The position numbers were made by a program, and so were the translations under genes. The notes beneath the pieces are model-generated. The model searched no databases. It was not told where the DNA came from and saw only the letters and a program-made list of their open reading frames with translations. From positions 44,221,769 to 44,285,768 of the forward strand of contig CM055903.1 of NCBI GenBank assembly GCA_029582155.1: a stretch of 64,000 nt of DNA, given 5' to 3'. Source of the DNA: Panopea generosa. Lineage: Eukaryota; Mollusca; Bivalvia; Adapedonta; Hiatellidae. Positions 1 through 11,043 of this stretch are shown piece by piece (positions within the stretch are counted from its first letter, which is position 1; every line of letters begins with the position of its first letter).

Positions 1-1340
1 ATCAATCCATCAGAAAAAAAATTGTCACCAGCCATTGTGATTAAACTGCTGAAGTTTTTGTATGAAACTTTACGTATTTAAAGGCGATTTTTTAACTTCA
101 ATGCTAATGTATAAGTCTTTAGTGAACTATGTAACCTTGATATTTTTCATTTTTAAATGAAAAACATTTGTATCTCAGAGTAATAATCAGGCCTGGTGCA
201 AGCTAATAGGCTAATTTTGTGTAAATGTAATATTTGAATTAAATAATTTAAGCATTAATTCGGGAATGAAAACATTTGGGAAGTTTCAAACTTCACCAAC
301 TTTGAAGGTTTTCTCTTTAACTTAAAATGACTGAAACGTTTTTATTAAATCGTTTAATGTATCAGTGTACAGTATCCAAATGTTTTTTTCAATTTCCAAT
401 AAAAACATTTGCCTAATCTCTTTGGTGCAAACTATTGACTTATTTTATATAAATGCATTTGTATAAGTATTAAATTTAGATTTTGACCATTCATTGGGGT
501 ATGAACAAACAGATGAACATGCAAAATACATTTCATCCTATCGAACATGACCCATTGTCAGCTATTTTTTTTTTCTGTATAAAATTTGTTCCAGTGAGTT
601 TGAATAAACCGCTGAAGATATTTGTGTGCAACATGTCAGCATTTTCTGTTTTATTCATTGATGTAGCCCTCGTATTTACCATTGAGTGAATTGATTGCAT
701 AACATTTGGTCAATATAATTTAATATTTCTACACAACAAAAACACTACAAAAACAAAAAAATACAAATTAAGTTATTGAACAGAATCCTGGGTTATGTTT
801 CACAAAAAGCATACAATAAAAATAAATTTCTTAATTCCTTTATTGTATGTTCAATTTCAAACACATGTTCAAAATGATTTTATTTCATAGAATATATCAT
901 TATCTGCATCATTTAAAACATTTTTGGGTTCATTTCAATAAGTATGAAAAATATTAAGAATGATTCTTACTTTTCACATATTAAAAGCATTTTTTTTATG
1001 AAACGCAACGTTTTATTAATAGCTATATCTTTTATATTTTTGTGATTTTTTTACAAAAGCAGTACAACTGCATAATAAAAGAGTGTGTATATGTGTTTTT
1101 TTTGTGAAACATAACCCAGGTCTCTTCAATATTATCAACAACACATATTTTTTTATAATTTCGTTTTATTTAAAGACAAGAAGTATTACAATATTTGTTT
1201 TTTGTATAATAAATACTAAATTGTATAATGGTTTCCTTTGTATTTAGTATCGGTATAAATATATTATTTGAAGTTTCATTTTACTTAACACTTGAAGTAC
1301 TGTATTTATATTATGAACTGTTTTTAGGATTTCATATTTT
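1..1340. other. AT-rich DNA, no gene seen
   Basis: No coding exon, RNA gene or recognisable mobile element is visible. The stretch is strongly AT-rich with many homopolymer T and A runs. A 68-codon open frame near 483 has no recognisable domain and looks like chance. Confidence 0.5.
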
Positions 1341-1348
1341 ATTGATGG

Positions 1349-1501
1349 TTTAAGGGTTGTGGTTTATGTTTAAATTTGTGGTCTAAGTAGTGAACCACGT
1401 AGACCCGTATCTGACTGCAATTCATTTTTATGCAGTCTGATACAGGTCTACACTAGTCGCTTAAACCACTTTGTTGTGTTGTTCTCAGTGCTTTAAGGGT
1501 T
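1349..1501. mobile_element. Fold-back MITE-like element
   Basis: The sequence 1399-1419 pairs with 1431-1451 (21 bases, a few mismatches) around an 11-base loop. The stem continues imperfectly outward, with 1379-1388 pairing with 1460-1469. The structure is bordered on both sides by the same 10 bases, TTTAAGGGTT (1349-1358 and 1492-1501), which could be a target-site duplication. No coding capacity. Classification as a non-autonomous fold-back element is inference. Confidence 0.55.
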
Positions 1502-1509
1502 AACATAAT

Positions 1510-2124
1510 TGACAATTACGTATCAATTTGTTATCTGTTATTCTGTCCTGGAATTAATCCATAGGATTTGTGATAACTTCAGAGACAATTACCGCTACAT
1601 ATACATTATATTAAGCCAGATTGTGAACTAAAATTCTGGTCTATTGATTGATGGTGTCCGTCTGTCTTTCAACAATAACTGACATACATTTAAGTTAGTT
1701 AAAACTTGAAATTATGAATGATGAATCTTGCATACTCATGTTGCTTACATCAACACCTATAAATTGAGTGCTACAGTTTTAAGGTTGTTTAATGAATTAA
1801 ATGGATGGTTCAAATAAAGATTAAACTGATGGAAATAGAAATAGACAGTTATAAAGACTGATTAAAATAGTATCATTTTCATAACAAATAATTAAAAAAA
1901 ATCGCCTCTATTTTTCAAAACAACAATCCGAAGATCCAACTAAAATTTTTTTTCGCTCGCTCGCCCTTTTTTTTCAAAACAAAAATCCAAAGACCAATAC
2001 ATTAATTTGGTGTGGCCTCAACTGTGTGTAGAAAAGTGTCAAACATAACCTTTAACGTATGGTAAACGCGCCTGGTTTATCTTAGAAAAATAACATAACT
2101 TTCGTTTTTAATGTTTTAACATCT
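1510..2124. other. AT-rich spacer with a dispersed repeat fragment
   Basis: No gene is visible. The part at about 2010-2100 resembles 25240-25330 in the same orientation (a shared run around TGTGTAGAAAAGTGTCAAA and a following GGTTTAT segment), so it probably belongs to a dispersed repeat. Confidence 0.35.
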
Positions 2125-2926
2125 AAACTCCGTTAACTACAGTATGTATTTAATAAGTCCAGGCTTTTTTGTATATCTTCTGGAGTATTTCCTAAAATAA
2201 TCATGTCGTCTGCAAAAAGTAATGAAATCATTATAAAATCACTATATCGCCTATCAGTAAACCTGAATTAATGTCTTGTTGTAAAAACAATTCTAAATGT
2301 TCAATAAAAAGAGAGAATAATATGGTCGAAATCACACTCCCTTGACGCAACCCGGCCGCATACTTGGTAAACTCTGATTAACTATTACAAGATCTTACAC
2401 ACTGTTTAACACTATGACACATATCTCTAATAATACGAAGAACCTTACCTTGAATTCCTTAGTTTTGCAATCTAAACCATAAAGCAATTCTGTAAACACA
2501 ATCAAAAGCTTTTTTTAAATCGACAAATACACAGTATAAACGTTTATTTTCATTTAAATACTTTTGTATCACAGTTAATAAAACAAATAAAGCATCTAAT
2601 GTAGATTTTCCTTTGCGAAAACCAAACTGTAAATCAGAAATTGTATTTGATTCATCACAAAATTGAGCGATTCTCTTATTTAATATTGATGTAAAAAGTT
2701 TAGACATACAGCTTACCAAAGTTATACCCCTATAATTGCTGACACTATTTTTATCTCCCTTTTTATGCAGTGGTACAATAACACCCTCTGTCCAATTCTC
2801 AGGGAAAAAACCGCTATCAAGAAATGCATTCAATATATCACACATATGTGCAGCTAAAATATCAATACTGTTAATAAAATATTCATTTAATAAAAAAACG
2901 CTTCCGTTTGATTTATCTTCCTAACT
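2125..2926 (-). pseudogene. Non-LTR retrotransposon reverse transcriptase fragment
   Basis: Read on the minus strand, this is the core of a LINE reverse transcriptase. In order it shows a NEYF-type upstream helix (about 2880), the FPENW...VPLHKKGDK block, NYRGITL and KLFTSILN, the QFGFRKGKST block, and the catalytic-palm block FVDLKKAFD near 2500. After a stop near 2459 comes a frameshifted GLRQGS block, then a LLFADDM motif (near 2190) with the two catalytic aspartates. Endonuclease and C-terminal parts are absent. The open frame covers only 2459-2845; stops and shifts downstream make the copy dead. Its upstream end stops where the palindromic minisatellite begins at 2927. The motif layout fits Jockey/CR1/RTE-like LINEs, but I cannot assign the clade. 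Confidence 0.87.
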
Positions 2927-3310
2927 ACGATGATGAAAGTCAAAACTACGATGGTGAAAGTCGAAACTACGATGGTGAAAGTCGAAACTACGATAATGAA
3001 AAGTCGAAAGTACGATGGTGAAAGCCGAAACCACGATGGTGACAGTCGAAACAACGATGATGAAAGTCGAATGTCGAAACTACGATGGTGAAACTCGAAA
3101 CCACGATGGTGAAAACGCGAAATTCCATCGCGTTTTCACCATCGTAGTTTCGTGATTTCGTGTTTTCATCATCGTAGTTTCGTATTTTCACCATCGTGAT
3201 TTCAACTTTCACCATCATGGTTTCGACTTTCACCATCGTAGTTTCGCGTTTTCATCATCGTAGTTTCGACTTTCATCATCGTGGTTTCGAGCATCGTGGT
3301 TTGGGGAAAA
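2927..3310. repeat. Palindromic minisatellite, locus 1
   Basis: The left half (2927-3120) repeats a ~20-base unit of the form GATGGTGAAAGTCGAAACTAC. The right half (3121-3300) carries the reverse complement of the same unit in tandem. Together they form a long imperfect hairpin with its centre near 3120. Spacers vary between units (AAACGCG, AATGTCG). Short open frames on both strands here are by-products of the repeat. The same unit recurs at 3482-3550 and 12040-12325. Confidence 0.85.
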
Positions 3311-3419
3311 AAAATAATACGATGGTCCAAACGGAACACCGTACATATCAGTTTACTCAAAACTCGTCGCGAACACAAAAGCGCATATTGAAATAAATAT
3401 GACTGTTGTGTATGTCTCT

Positions 3420-3560
3420 GTAGAGTACGGTGTCCCATTTGGGTAATCGCGGTATATTTTAAAATAAGTCTGGTCAGAACAACTAAACTACGATAATGAA
3501 ATTTCGATAAACGAAAGTGTCGACTTTTCACCATCGCAGTTTCATTGTTTCTTTAGCGTA
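3420..3560. repeat. Flank and outer units of palindromic minisatellite
   Basis: 3424-3460 carries a block (ACGGTGTCCCA...ATCGCGGTATATTT) that is nearly repeated at 11980-12015, next to the second palindromic minisatellite. 3482-3550 then contains one forward and one inverted unit of the ACGATGGTGAAAGTCG family. The shared flank suggests both loci are copies of one element carrying an internal minisatellite. Confidence 0.65.
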
Positions 3561-3564
3561 GTAG

Positions 3565-6500
3565 ATATATAATTATTGTGTGTGTAGGTAGATCTATGAA
3601 TGTTGTATATGCAGGTAGATCTATGAATGTTGTCTGGGCAGGTAGATCTATGGCTGCTGTATATGCAGGTGGATTTATGAATGCTGTGTGGACAGGTCGA
3701 TATATGAATGTTGTGTGTGCAGGTAGATATATGAATGCTGTGTATGCAGGTAGATCTTTGGCTGCTGTATGTGCAGGTAGATATATGAATGTTGTGTGGG
3801 CAAGTAAATATATGACTGTCGTGTATACAGGTAGATATATGAATGCTGTGTGTCAGGTAGATCTATGACTGCTGTATGTGCAGGTAGATCTAAGAATGCT
3901 GTGTGTGCAGGTAGATCTATGGCTGCTGTGTGTGCAGGTAGATATATGAATGTTGTGTGGGCAGGTAGATCTATGTTTGTTGTGTGTGCAGTTAGATCTA
4001 TGACTGTCGTCTAAACAGGTAGATATATGAATGCTGTGTGTCAGGTAGATCTATGACTGCTGTATGTGCAGGTAGATCTAAGAATGCTGTGTGTGCAGGT
4101 AGAACTATGTCTGTTGTGTTTGCAGATACATCGATGAATGTTGTGTGTGCAGATATATTTATGCATGTTGTGTTGGCAGGTAGATATATGACTGCTGTGT
4201 GTGCAGATAGATCTATGAATGTCGTGAGTGCAGCTACATCTATGACTGTCGTGTATACAGGTAGATAAATGAATGTTGTGTGGGCAGGTAGATCAATGAA
4301 TGTTGTTTGTGCAGGTAGATCTATGGATGTTGTGTGTGCAGTAGTTCTGTGACTGTTGTGTCTGGAAGTAGATTTATAAATGTTGTGTATACAGGTAGAT
4401 CTATGACTTTGTGTGTGCAGGTAGATAATTATATGGCTGGTGTGTGTGCAGGTAGATATATGAGTGTTGTGTGTGTGTAGGTAGATATATGACTGTTGTG
4501 TGTGCAGATAGATCTATGAATATTGTGTGTGCAGGTAGATCTATGACTATTTTGTGTGAAAGTTGATCTATTACTCTTGTGTGTGCAGGTATAACTATGA
4601 CTGTTGTGTGTGCAGGTAGATCTATGTATGTTGTGATTGAAGGTAGAGCTATGAATGTTGTGTGTGCAGTTAGATCTATGACTGTTGTGTGCGAATGTAG
4701 ATATATGATTGCTGTGTGTGCAGAAAGATCTATGAATGTCGTGTGTGCAGCTAGATCTATGATAGTTGTGTGTAAAGGTAGATATATGAATACTGTGTGT
4801 CAGGTAGATCTATGACTGCTGTGTGTGCAGGTAGATCTAAGAATGCTGTGTGTGCAGGTAGAACTATGACTGTTGTGTGTGCAAATAGATGGATGAATGC
4901 TGTGTGTGCATGTAGATCTAGGAATGTTGTGTGTGCAAGTAGATATATGACTTATGTGTGCAGGTAGATATATAACTGTTGTGTGTGCAGGTATATATTT
5001 GACTTTTGTGTGTGCAGATAGATCTATAAATGTTGTGTGTACAGGTAAATCTATGACTGTTGTGTTTGCCGGTAGATATATGACTGTTGTGTGTGCAGAT
5101 AGTTCTATAAATGTTGTGTGTACAGGTAGATCTTTGACTGTTGTGTGTGCAGGTAGGTCTACGACTATTTTGTGTGCATGTAGATATATGAATATTGTGT
5201 GTGGAGATAGATATATGACTGCTGTGTGTGAAGGTAGATATATGACTGTTGTGTGTGCAGGTATATCTTTGAATATCGTGTGTGAAGGTAGATCTGTGAC
5301 TGTTGTGTGTGCAGGTAGATCTATGAATATTGTATGTACGTGTAGATCTATGACTGTTGTGTGTACAGGTAGATCTATGACTGTTGTGTGTGCAGGTATT
5401 CATTATATGTTGTGTGTTCAGGTAGATCTATGAATGTTGTGTGTGCAGGTAGATCTATAAATGTTGAGTGTTCAGGAAGGTCTATGAATGTTGTGTGTGC
5501 ATGTAGATCTAATGCTGCTTTGTGTGCAGGTAAATTTATGAATGTTGTTTGGGAAGGTATATATATTAATGTTGTGTGGGCAGGTAGATCCATGAATGTT
5601 ATGTGTACATGTTGATATATGAATGTCGTGGGTTCAGGCAGATCTATAAATGTTGTGTGTACAGGTAGATCTAAGACTGTTGTGTGTGCAGGTAGATCTA
5701 TGAATGTTGTATGTGTAGGTAGATCTATGACTGCTGTGTATGCAGGTAGATATATGACTGTTTTATGTGCAGGTAGATAAATGAACGATGTGTGTACAGG
5801 TAGATATATGACTGCTCTGTGTGCAGGTAAATCTATGACTGACATGTGAACAAGTAGATCTAAGAATGCTGTGTTTGCAGGTAAATCTATGGCTGTTGTA
5901 TGTGCTGGTAGATCTATGAATGGTGTTTGTGCAGGTAGATCTAAGAATCTGTGTGTGCAGGTTGATATATGACAGATGTATGTGCAGGTAGATCTATGAC
6001 TGTTGTGTGTGCAGGTAGATCTATGAATGTTGTATGTGCAGGTAGATCTTAGAATGATGTGTGTGTATGTAGATCTGGTAGATCTATGATTGTTGTGTGT
6101 GCAGGTAGATCTATGAATGTTGTATGTGCAGGTAGATCTTAGAATGCTTTTTGTGCAGGTATATGTATGACTGTTGTGTTTGCAGGTAGATATATGATTG
6201 TTGCGTGTGCAGGTAGATATATGAATGCTGTGTGTGCAGGTAGATATATGACTACTATGTGGGCAGGGTAGATCTATGACTGTTGTGTTTAAAATTAATG
6301 TGGTCTATGACTGTTGTGTGTGCAGGTAGATATATGACTGCTGTGTGTGCAGGTAGATATATGGCTGCTGTGTGTGCAGGTAGATATATGGCTGCTGTGT
6401 ATGCAGGTAGATCTATGACTGTTGTGTGTGCAGGTAGATATATGAATGACGTGTGTGCAGGTAGATCTATGACTGTTGTGTGGGCAGATATATCTATGAC

Positions 6501-7625
6501 TGTTGTGTGTAAATGTAGATATATGACTGTTCTGTGTGCAGGTAGATCTATGACTGTTGTGTGTGCAGGAAGATCTACGACTGCGGTGTGTGCAGGTAGA
6601 TATATGACTGTTGTGTGTGCAGGTGGATATATGACTGTTGTATGTGCTGGTAGATATATGACTGTTGTGTGTATAGGAAGATATATGACTGTTGTGTGGT
6701 GTGCAGGTAGATCCATGACTGCTTTGTTAGAAGGTATATCTATGACTGCTGTGTGGGCAGGTAGGTCTGTGACTGCTGTATGTGCAGGTATATCCATGAC
6801 TGTTGTGTGTGCAGGTAGATATATGATTGTTGCGTGTGCAGGTAGATATATGAATGCTGTGTGTGCATGTAGATCTATGACTACTATGTGGGCAGGGTAG
6901 ATCTATGACTGTTGTGTTTAAAATTAATGTGGTCTATGACTGTTGTGTGTGCAGGTAGATACATGACTGCTGTGTGTGCAGGTAGATATATGGCTGCTGT
7001 GTGTGCAGGTAGATATATGGCTGCTGTGTATGCAGGTAGATCTATGACTGTTGTGTGTGCAGGTAGATATATGAATGACGTGTGTGCAGGTAGATCTATG
7101 ACTGTTGTGTGGGCAGATATATCTATGACTGTTGTGTGTAAATGTAGATATATGACTGTTCTGTGTGCAGGTAGATCTATGACTGTTGTGTGTGCAGGAA
7201 GATCTACGACTGCGGTGTGTGCAGGTAGATATATGACTGTTGTGTGTGCAGGTGGATATATGACTGTTGTATGTGCTGGTAGATATATGACTGTTGTGTG
7301 TATAGGAAGATATATGACTGTTGTGTGGTGTGCAGGTAGATCCATGACTGCTTTGTTAGAAGGTATATCTGTGACTGCTGTATGTGCAGGTAGATCTATG
7401 ACTGTTGTGTGTACAGCTAGATATATGACTGTTGTGTGAACAGGTAGATGTATGACTACAGGTAGATATATGAATGTTGTGTGTACAGGTAGATATATGA
7501 CAGTTGTGTGTGCAGGTAGATATATGAGTGTTATGTGTGTAGGTAGATACTAGATTGTGACTGCAATGTACAGGTAGGTGTGTGAATTTTTTTTTGTGCA
7601 GGTAAACGTAAGACTGTTGTGTTTG
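3565..7625. repeat. 27-bp minisatellite array (~150 units)
   Basis: Tandem copies of a 27-base unit, typically GCAGGTAGATCTATGACTG followed by TTGTGTGT. Divergence is moderate: AGATCT/AGATAT and GACTG/GAATG alternate. Because 27 is a multiple of three, open frames of 60-205 codons arise on both strands: CAGRSMTVV-type 9-residue repeats on plus, and HTTVIDLPA-type repeats on minus. Frames are broken at many places and no single frame runs the length, so I do not call a protein. About 4.05 kb divided by 27 gives roughly 150 units. Confidence 0.93.
6181..7370. repeat. 629-bp higher-order duplication inside the 27-bp array
   Basis: A block starting near 6181 is repeated starting near 6810. A marker interruption (GGGCAGGGTAG, then TTTAAAATTAATGTGG) lies at 6261 and again at 6890, an offset of 629 bases. 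The two blocks are nearly identical base for base across about 560 bases, against clear divergence between neighbouring 27-bp units. The second block lacks one 27-base unit near 7370. This is a recent duplication. Confidence 0.85.
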
Positions 7626-8040
7626 CAAGCAGCGGTATATAGTAAATTTACTTTAAATATTTAGATTTCAAGGACTCGGGTGTTCCAAATATTGCTGATT
7701 TTTTTTTCTTGAGTTTTCTTTTATTGGTTTTCAACGAAAACAAGTCCCCACGAGTAGATCCTTGAACCAAAAAACCGGAGACATAATCCAAAGGAAAATT
7801 AATTATTTCACAGTATGTGAACGTTGCAAAGATACATGTGCTACGCAATAACAAATTCTACCATTTTATCTTTGCATCTGTTTAGGAAGAGGCAGTTAAA
7901 TGATTTTTGATTTGAAGATAACAAACTATTCTTCCGAATGAGGAGTTGTTTCTTCATGGATTCGACAGTACTTATTTATTTTTACTATAATCGACCATTA
8001 TAAATTAGTAAAATTAAACATTTTTTAATTGAAATTGTTT
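7626..8040. other. Unique AT-rich spacer
   Basis: No gene, repeat or RNA is recognised. A 68-codon minus-strand open frame (7648-7854) has no domain and low-complexity lysine content. Confidence 0.4.
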
Positions 8041-8041
8041 G

Positions 8042-8225
8042 TTATGTTCTTAAAAAATGGTAAAATTCAAGCTCGAGATCGATTTGTATATACTTTGTAC
8101 TTATCATAAGTGAATAAAGTGTCTTGCTGGAGCACAAAACACGTCGTCCTGGTTGGCTATTAAATCCGTAACCAACCGATCCCGAGTCCCATGTTCTGCT
8201 AGCAGACCACACACGATGTTTGCAC
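8042..8225 (-). mobile_element. Diverged SINE fragment
   Basis: The stretch 8085-8145 (TAAGTGAATAAAGTGTCTTG and flanks) matches the body of the SINE copies at 18665-18890 and 52797-52985 in the same orientation. The adjoining 8150-8215 has a degenerate tRNA-like look, with no clean A and B boxes. It is probably an old minus-strand copy. Confidence 0.45.
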
Positions 8226-8624
8226 ACATATTTTCAAATCTGCGTTTTTTATAACAAATTTGAATAACAATTTGCTACCTTGATGTTTATTAAAATATTA
8301 AAAGTTGCTTATTTGTATTTTTATTTATCTATTAATAAACGACGAATTTATACTTTTTTATAAAATATTACAGGTATAGTTAATACATATATGAAGAAAT
8401 GTTACCATTACATAATTTTTTTTCTTCCTTATTTTTACTTCGCTATTCATACCATTTACCAGAAAAAAATCACCATTTAGAGGGACATACGGCGATGTGC
8501 ATAGAGTTCGATTATGTTCGAGCATTATGTCAATATTATTGCATTTAACGTCAATCGTACATACTCGACCAATTCGGATAATCGGCGAGGTGGCCCGAAT
8601 GATATAACGTATAAGGTGTAAGCT

Positions 8625-8785
8625 CACCAATTTGTTTTTTATGCTTTATTCTATAGTAAATAATAAAAGTTTGAAGGCTTGTCATTGATAGAGAGACCCA
8701 ATCTCTGCACTATCCAAATATGATGCGAAAAGTAGTGTGTACACTGTTAAGTTGGGAAGTTAAGGTGGATATGTCTCAGCCATTT
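8625..8785 (+). repeat. Dispersed repeat, copy 1 of pair with 13115-13330
   Basis: The run TTATTCTATAGTAAATAATA and the following ~40 bases (AAAGTTTGAAGGCTTGTCAT) recur at about 13130-13175, followed in both by a CTCTGCACTATC...AAATATGATG...GAAAAGTAG block. Orientation is the same. No coding capacity; family unknown. Confidence 0.7.
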
Positions 8786-9566
8786 TAAAATTCAGATTTT
8801 TTTTAAAATTGCCATATCTTGATTGTTTTTGTTATATAAAATTATCATGGTTTGATGCAGATCAAGTGTAGACATAATTTACAAGTCTGCATATTGCGTA
8901 AAAGACAAAACAAAAAAAATAATCTCACAGCATGCATATCGTTATTATAGATGCAAAATTTCTGAAACGAGTAAAAGTACCCTATATACATGATGATTAC
9001 TGCCGGTGTAACATTAAATTTTGACCCCGGTGAAAAATGACCCCAAGGGTCATTTGTCAATATTGAAAATTGACCCGTGTCACATTTCAACATTAAATTC
9101 TGATAAAAAAAGTCGTTGAAAACTGATCAGTGTTAAATTTTGATCAGACATGGGGTCCCTTTTTAAAGGTTTGTTAAATATTCACATCACATGACTGCTG
9201 TCGCATGTTGTAACAATTAAACAAAAACCCTTGTAAGCTTTGTTACGGTGGTTGCTATGATTACAAATGGTTGCTATAGCAGTTAGTGATAATAACAAAA
9301 GAAGAACAATGCCTTTTCAAATTGACATTGACAAAATCAATGCGAACCATTTGATATAATCATATCATTATATAATACAAGACAACTCCCTTTAATAGCA
9401 ATGTACAATCTGCATTCTCGTTTATGTTTAAGCAGTTAAAATATATTATCATATTACAAAAAGGTAATAAAATGGAACGAAAATAGGAAGGTATTGGTAG
9501 AAAAACAAGACTGTAAGACAGCGTGCTGGACTGATTCGCACTGCTTTGTCAATAAATACTAAAGGA

Positions 9567-10026
9567 CTCACACCACTATTATCTCCATTGAGTACTCCGG
9601 ACAGATGAAGGAGGTAGAAATAAAATTTTAGTTCTCCTTTTCTTCTTTTTTTCAGGGCTAAATACTGCAATGTTTTGTTTTTTGCTAGCTGAGTTAAATG
9701 GTCAGTATTTTAGAAATCACCACTGAAAATTTGATGCTGATACCAGCTTTCTGGACAATTCTGTGTCATTTCAGAATTGTTGGTTCGAACCGCATCTAGG
9801 GCAAATAGTTAACATAATATTACACTGGAAATTGATAGGTCTCACAAAAGCATTGAATTTAAAAAAAAAAACCTGGTCAAGGTATACTTTTTTTCCTTTA
9901 TAATTGCATATCTTGAATCAGTGAAGAATTTGAGCTCAGACACATGCTGCAGAATTTAATTTTTCACTCTGTTTTGGACCTAAATGTTACAATGGAGCCT
10001 TATGGGAAATGTAATAGTGGTGTGAG
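9567..10026 (+). mobile_element. MITE with CTCACACCACTATT ends, copy 1
   Basis: The terminal inverted repeats are CTCACACCACTATT at 9567-9580 and its reverse complement at 10013-10026. The whole ~460-base sequence reappears inverted at 22066-22535 with high identity, including the same 14-base ends, so the boundaries are well set. No coding capacity. Shadow open frames inside (for example 9449-9670 minus) are not genes. It lies within the 9000-11346 element. Confidence 0.85.
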
Positions 10027-10318
10027 ACGTAAAGACCTGACCAAGTTATATAATTTGTTACACACATGCACTTTTCACACACAAGTGAGTGTTTTAAGTT
10101 TTTGGTTCTGTATCTGTTTCTAAGTTAGTAAACGTTTTAAGTCAGGAAAGAAGTCTAACCAAGATTTTTGTTGGTGGTTTGTGGTTGACACTGCAACTCT
10201 TAGTGTAACAAAAATATTGTGCTACACTAAGGGGCGATATGTGACATATTGTTGCAGTATGTAACACAATATCTGTTTATTACTGATACGTATTTTTTTA
10301 TGTAACGTCCTTGATATT

Positions 10319-10366
10319 GGGGGTGGGATGTGTGTGTGGGGGGAGGGGGGAGTGGGGGAAGGGTGT
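10319..10366 (+). other. G-rich tract
   Basis: Several runs of three or more G separated by short spacers occur within about 45 bases. This could form a G-quadruplex; that is a prediction only. Confidence 0.45.
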
Positions 10367-10967
10367 GGATATTGTGCTTCAGAATTTATTGTTACTTATT
10401 TTCTTATACTAATGTTTGCGGTTATAAATAACCCTTAGTGTAACAAACATATACCTATCGCCGAAATACGATTTTCTCATCAAATCATATCCATATAAAA
10501 CTTATTTTGTTACACTCAGGGTTGCGGTTATCAGCTTTAACTTGTGTAATTTAAAAAAAGCTACATAATAGTTGATTTAAAGAAACAGCCACGTAATGTT
10601 TCAACTGTTTTTCAACTGTCCAAAAACAAGTAACCCTAAACCTTACCCATTCGTGTGTGCGGACGGACGAACATGCACAACACCATATGTCCCCATTCCG
10701 TCGTAGCATAAATTTCTAGTTTAACAAACATTGTTACCTTAATAGGACCTGTTGCATGATATCAAGATGCACGGAAAACTTTAACCAGCATTTTTAAGCA
10801 GAACAATCGCCATTATTTGCATTACATGATTATATGATTGTTTGATAACCCTGAAGACTGGTGAAGTATCAAATCAATCTAGTAGGTGTGGTTACTGATA
10901 TATTTGCATGATAGTAACTTGCATGCACAATTTTAGCCGAAAGTGTGACGCTGATGCACGGGAGATG

Positions 10968-10971
<4 letters not shown>

Positions 10972-11040
<69 letters not shown>
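10972..11040. repeat. (AG)n microsatellite, ~34 units
   Basis: Uninterrupted AG dinucleotide tract. It creates artefactual Arg-Glu and Ser-Leu repeat frames on the two strands. Confidence 0.97.

Positions 11041-11043
<3 letters not shown>

Noticed and set aside
6255..7439. Long open frames (up to 205 codons) on both strands, repeating CAGRSMTVV or HTTVIDLPA
   Set aside because: They arise from a 27-base tandem unit with length divisible by three. Frames stop and restart along the array, there is no start or splice context, and both strands are equally open.
3565..7625. CRISPR-like direct repeats
   Set aside because: No unique spacers, units are contiguous and diverged, and the DNA is eukaryotic.
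8997..9002. TA target duplication for the 9000-11346 element
   Set aside because: The right flank reads AA, not TA, so a Tc1/mariner assignment is not supported.
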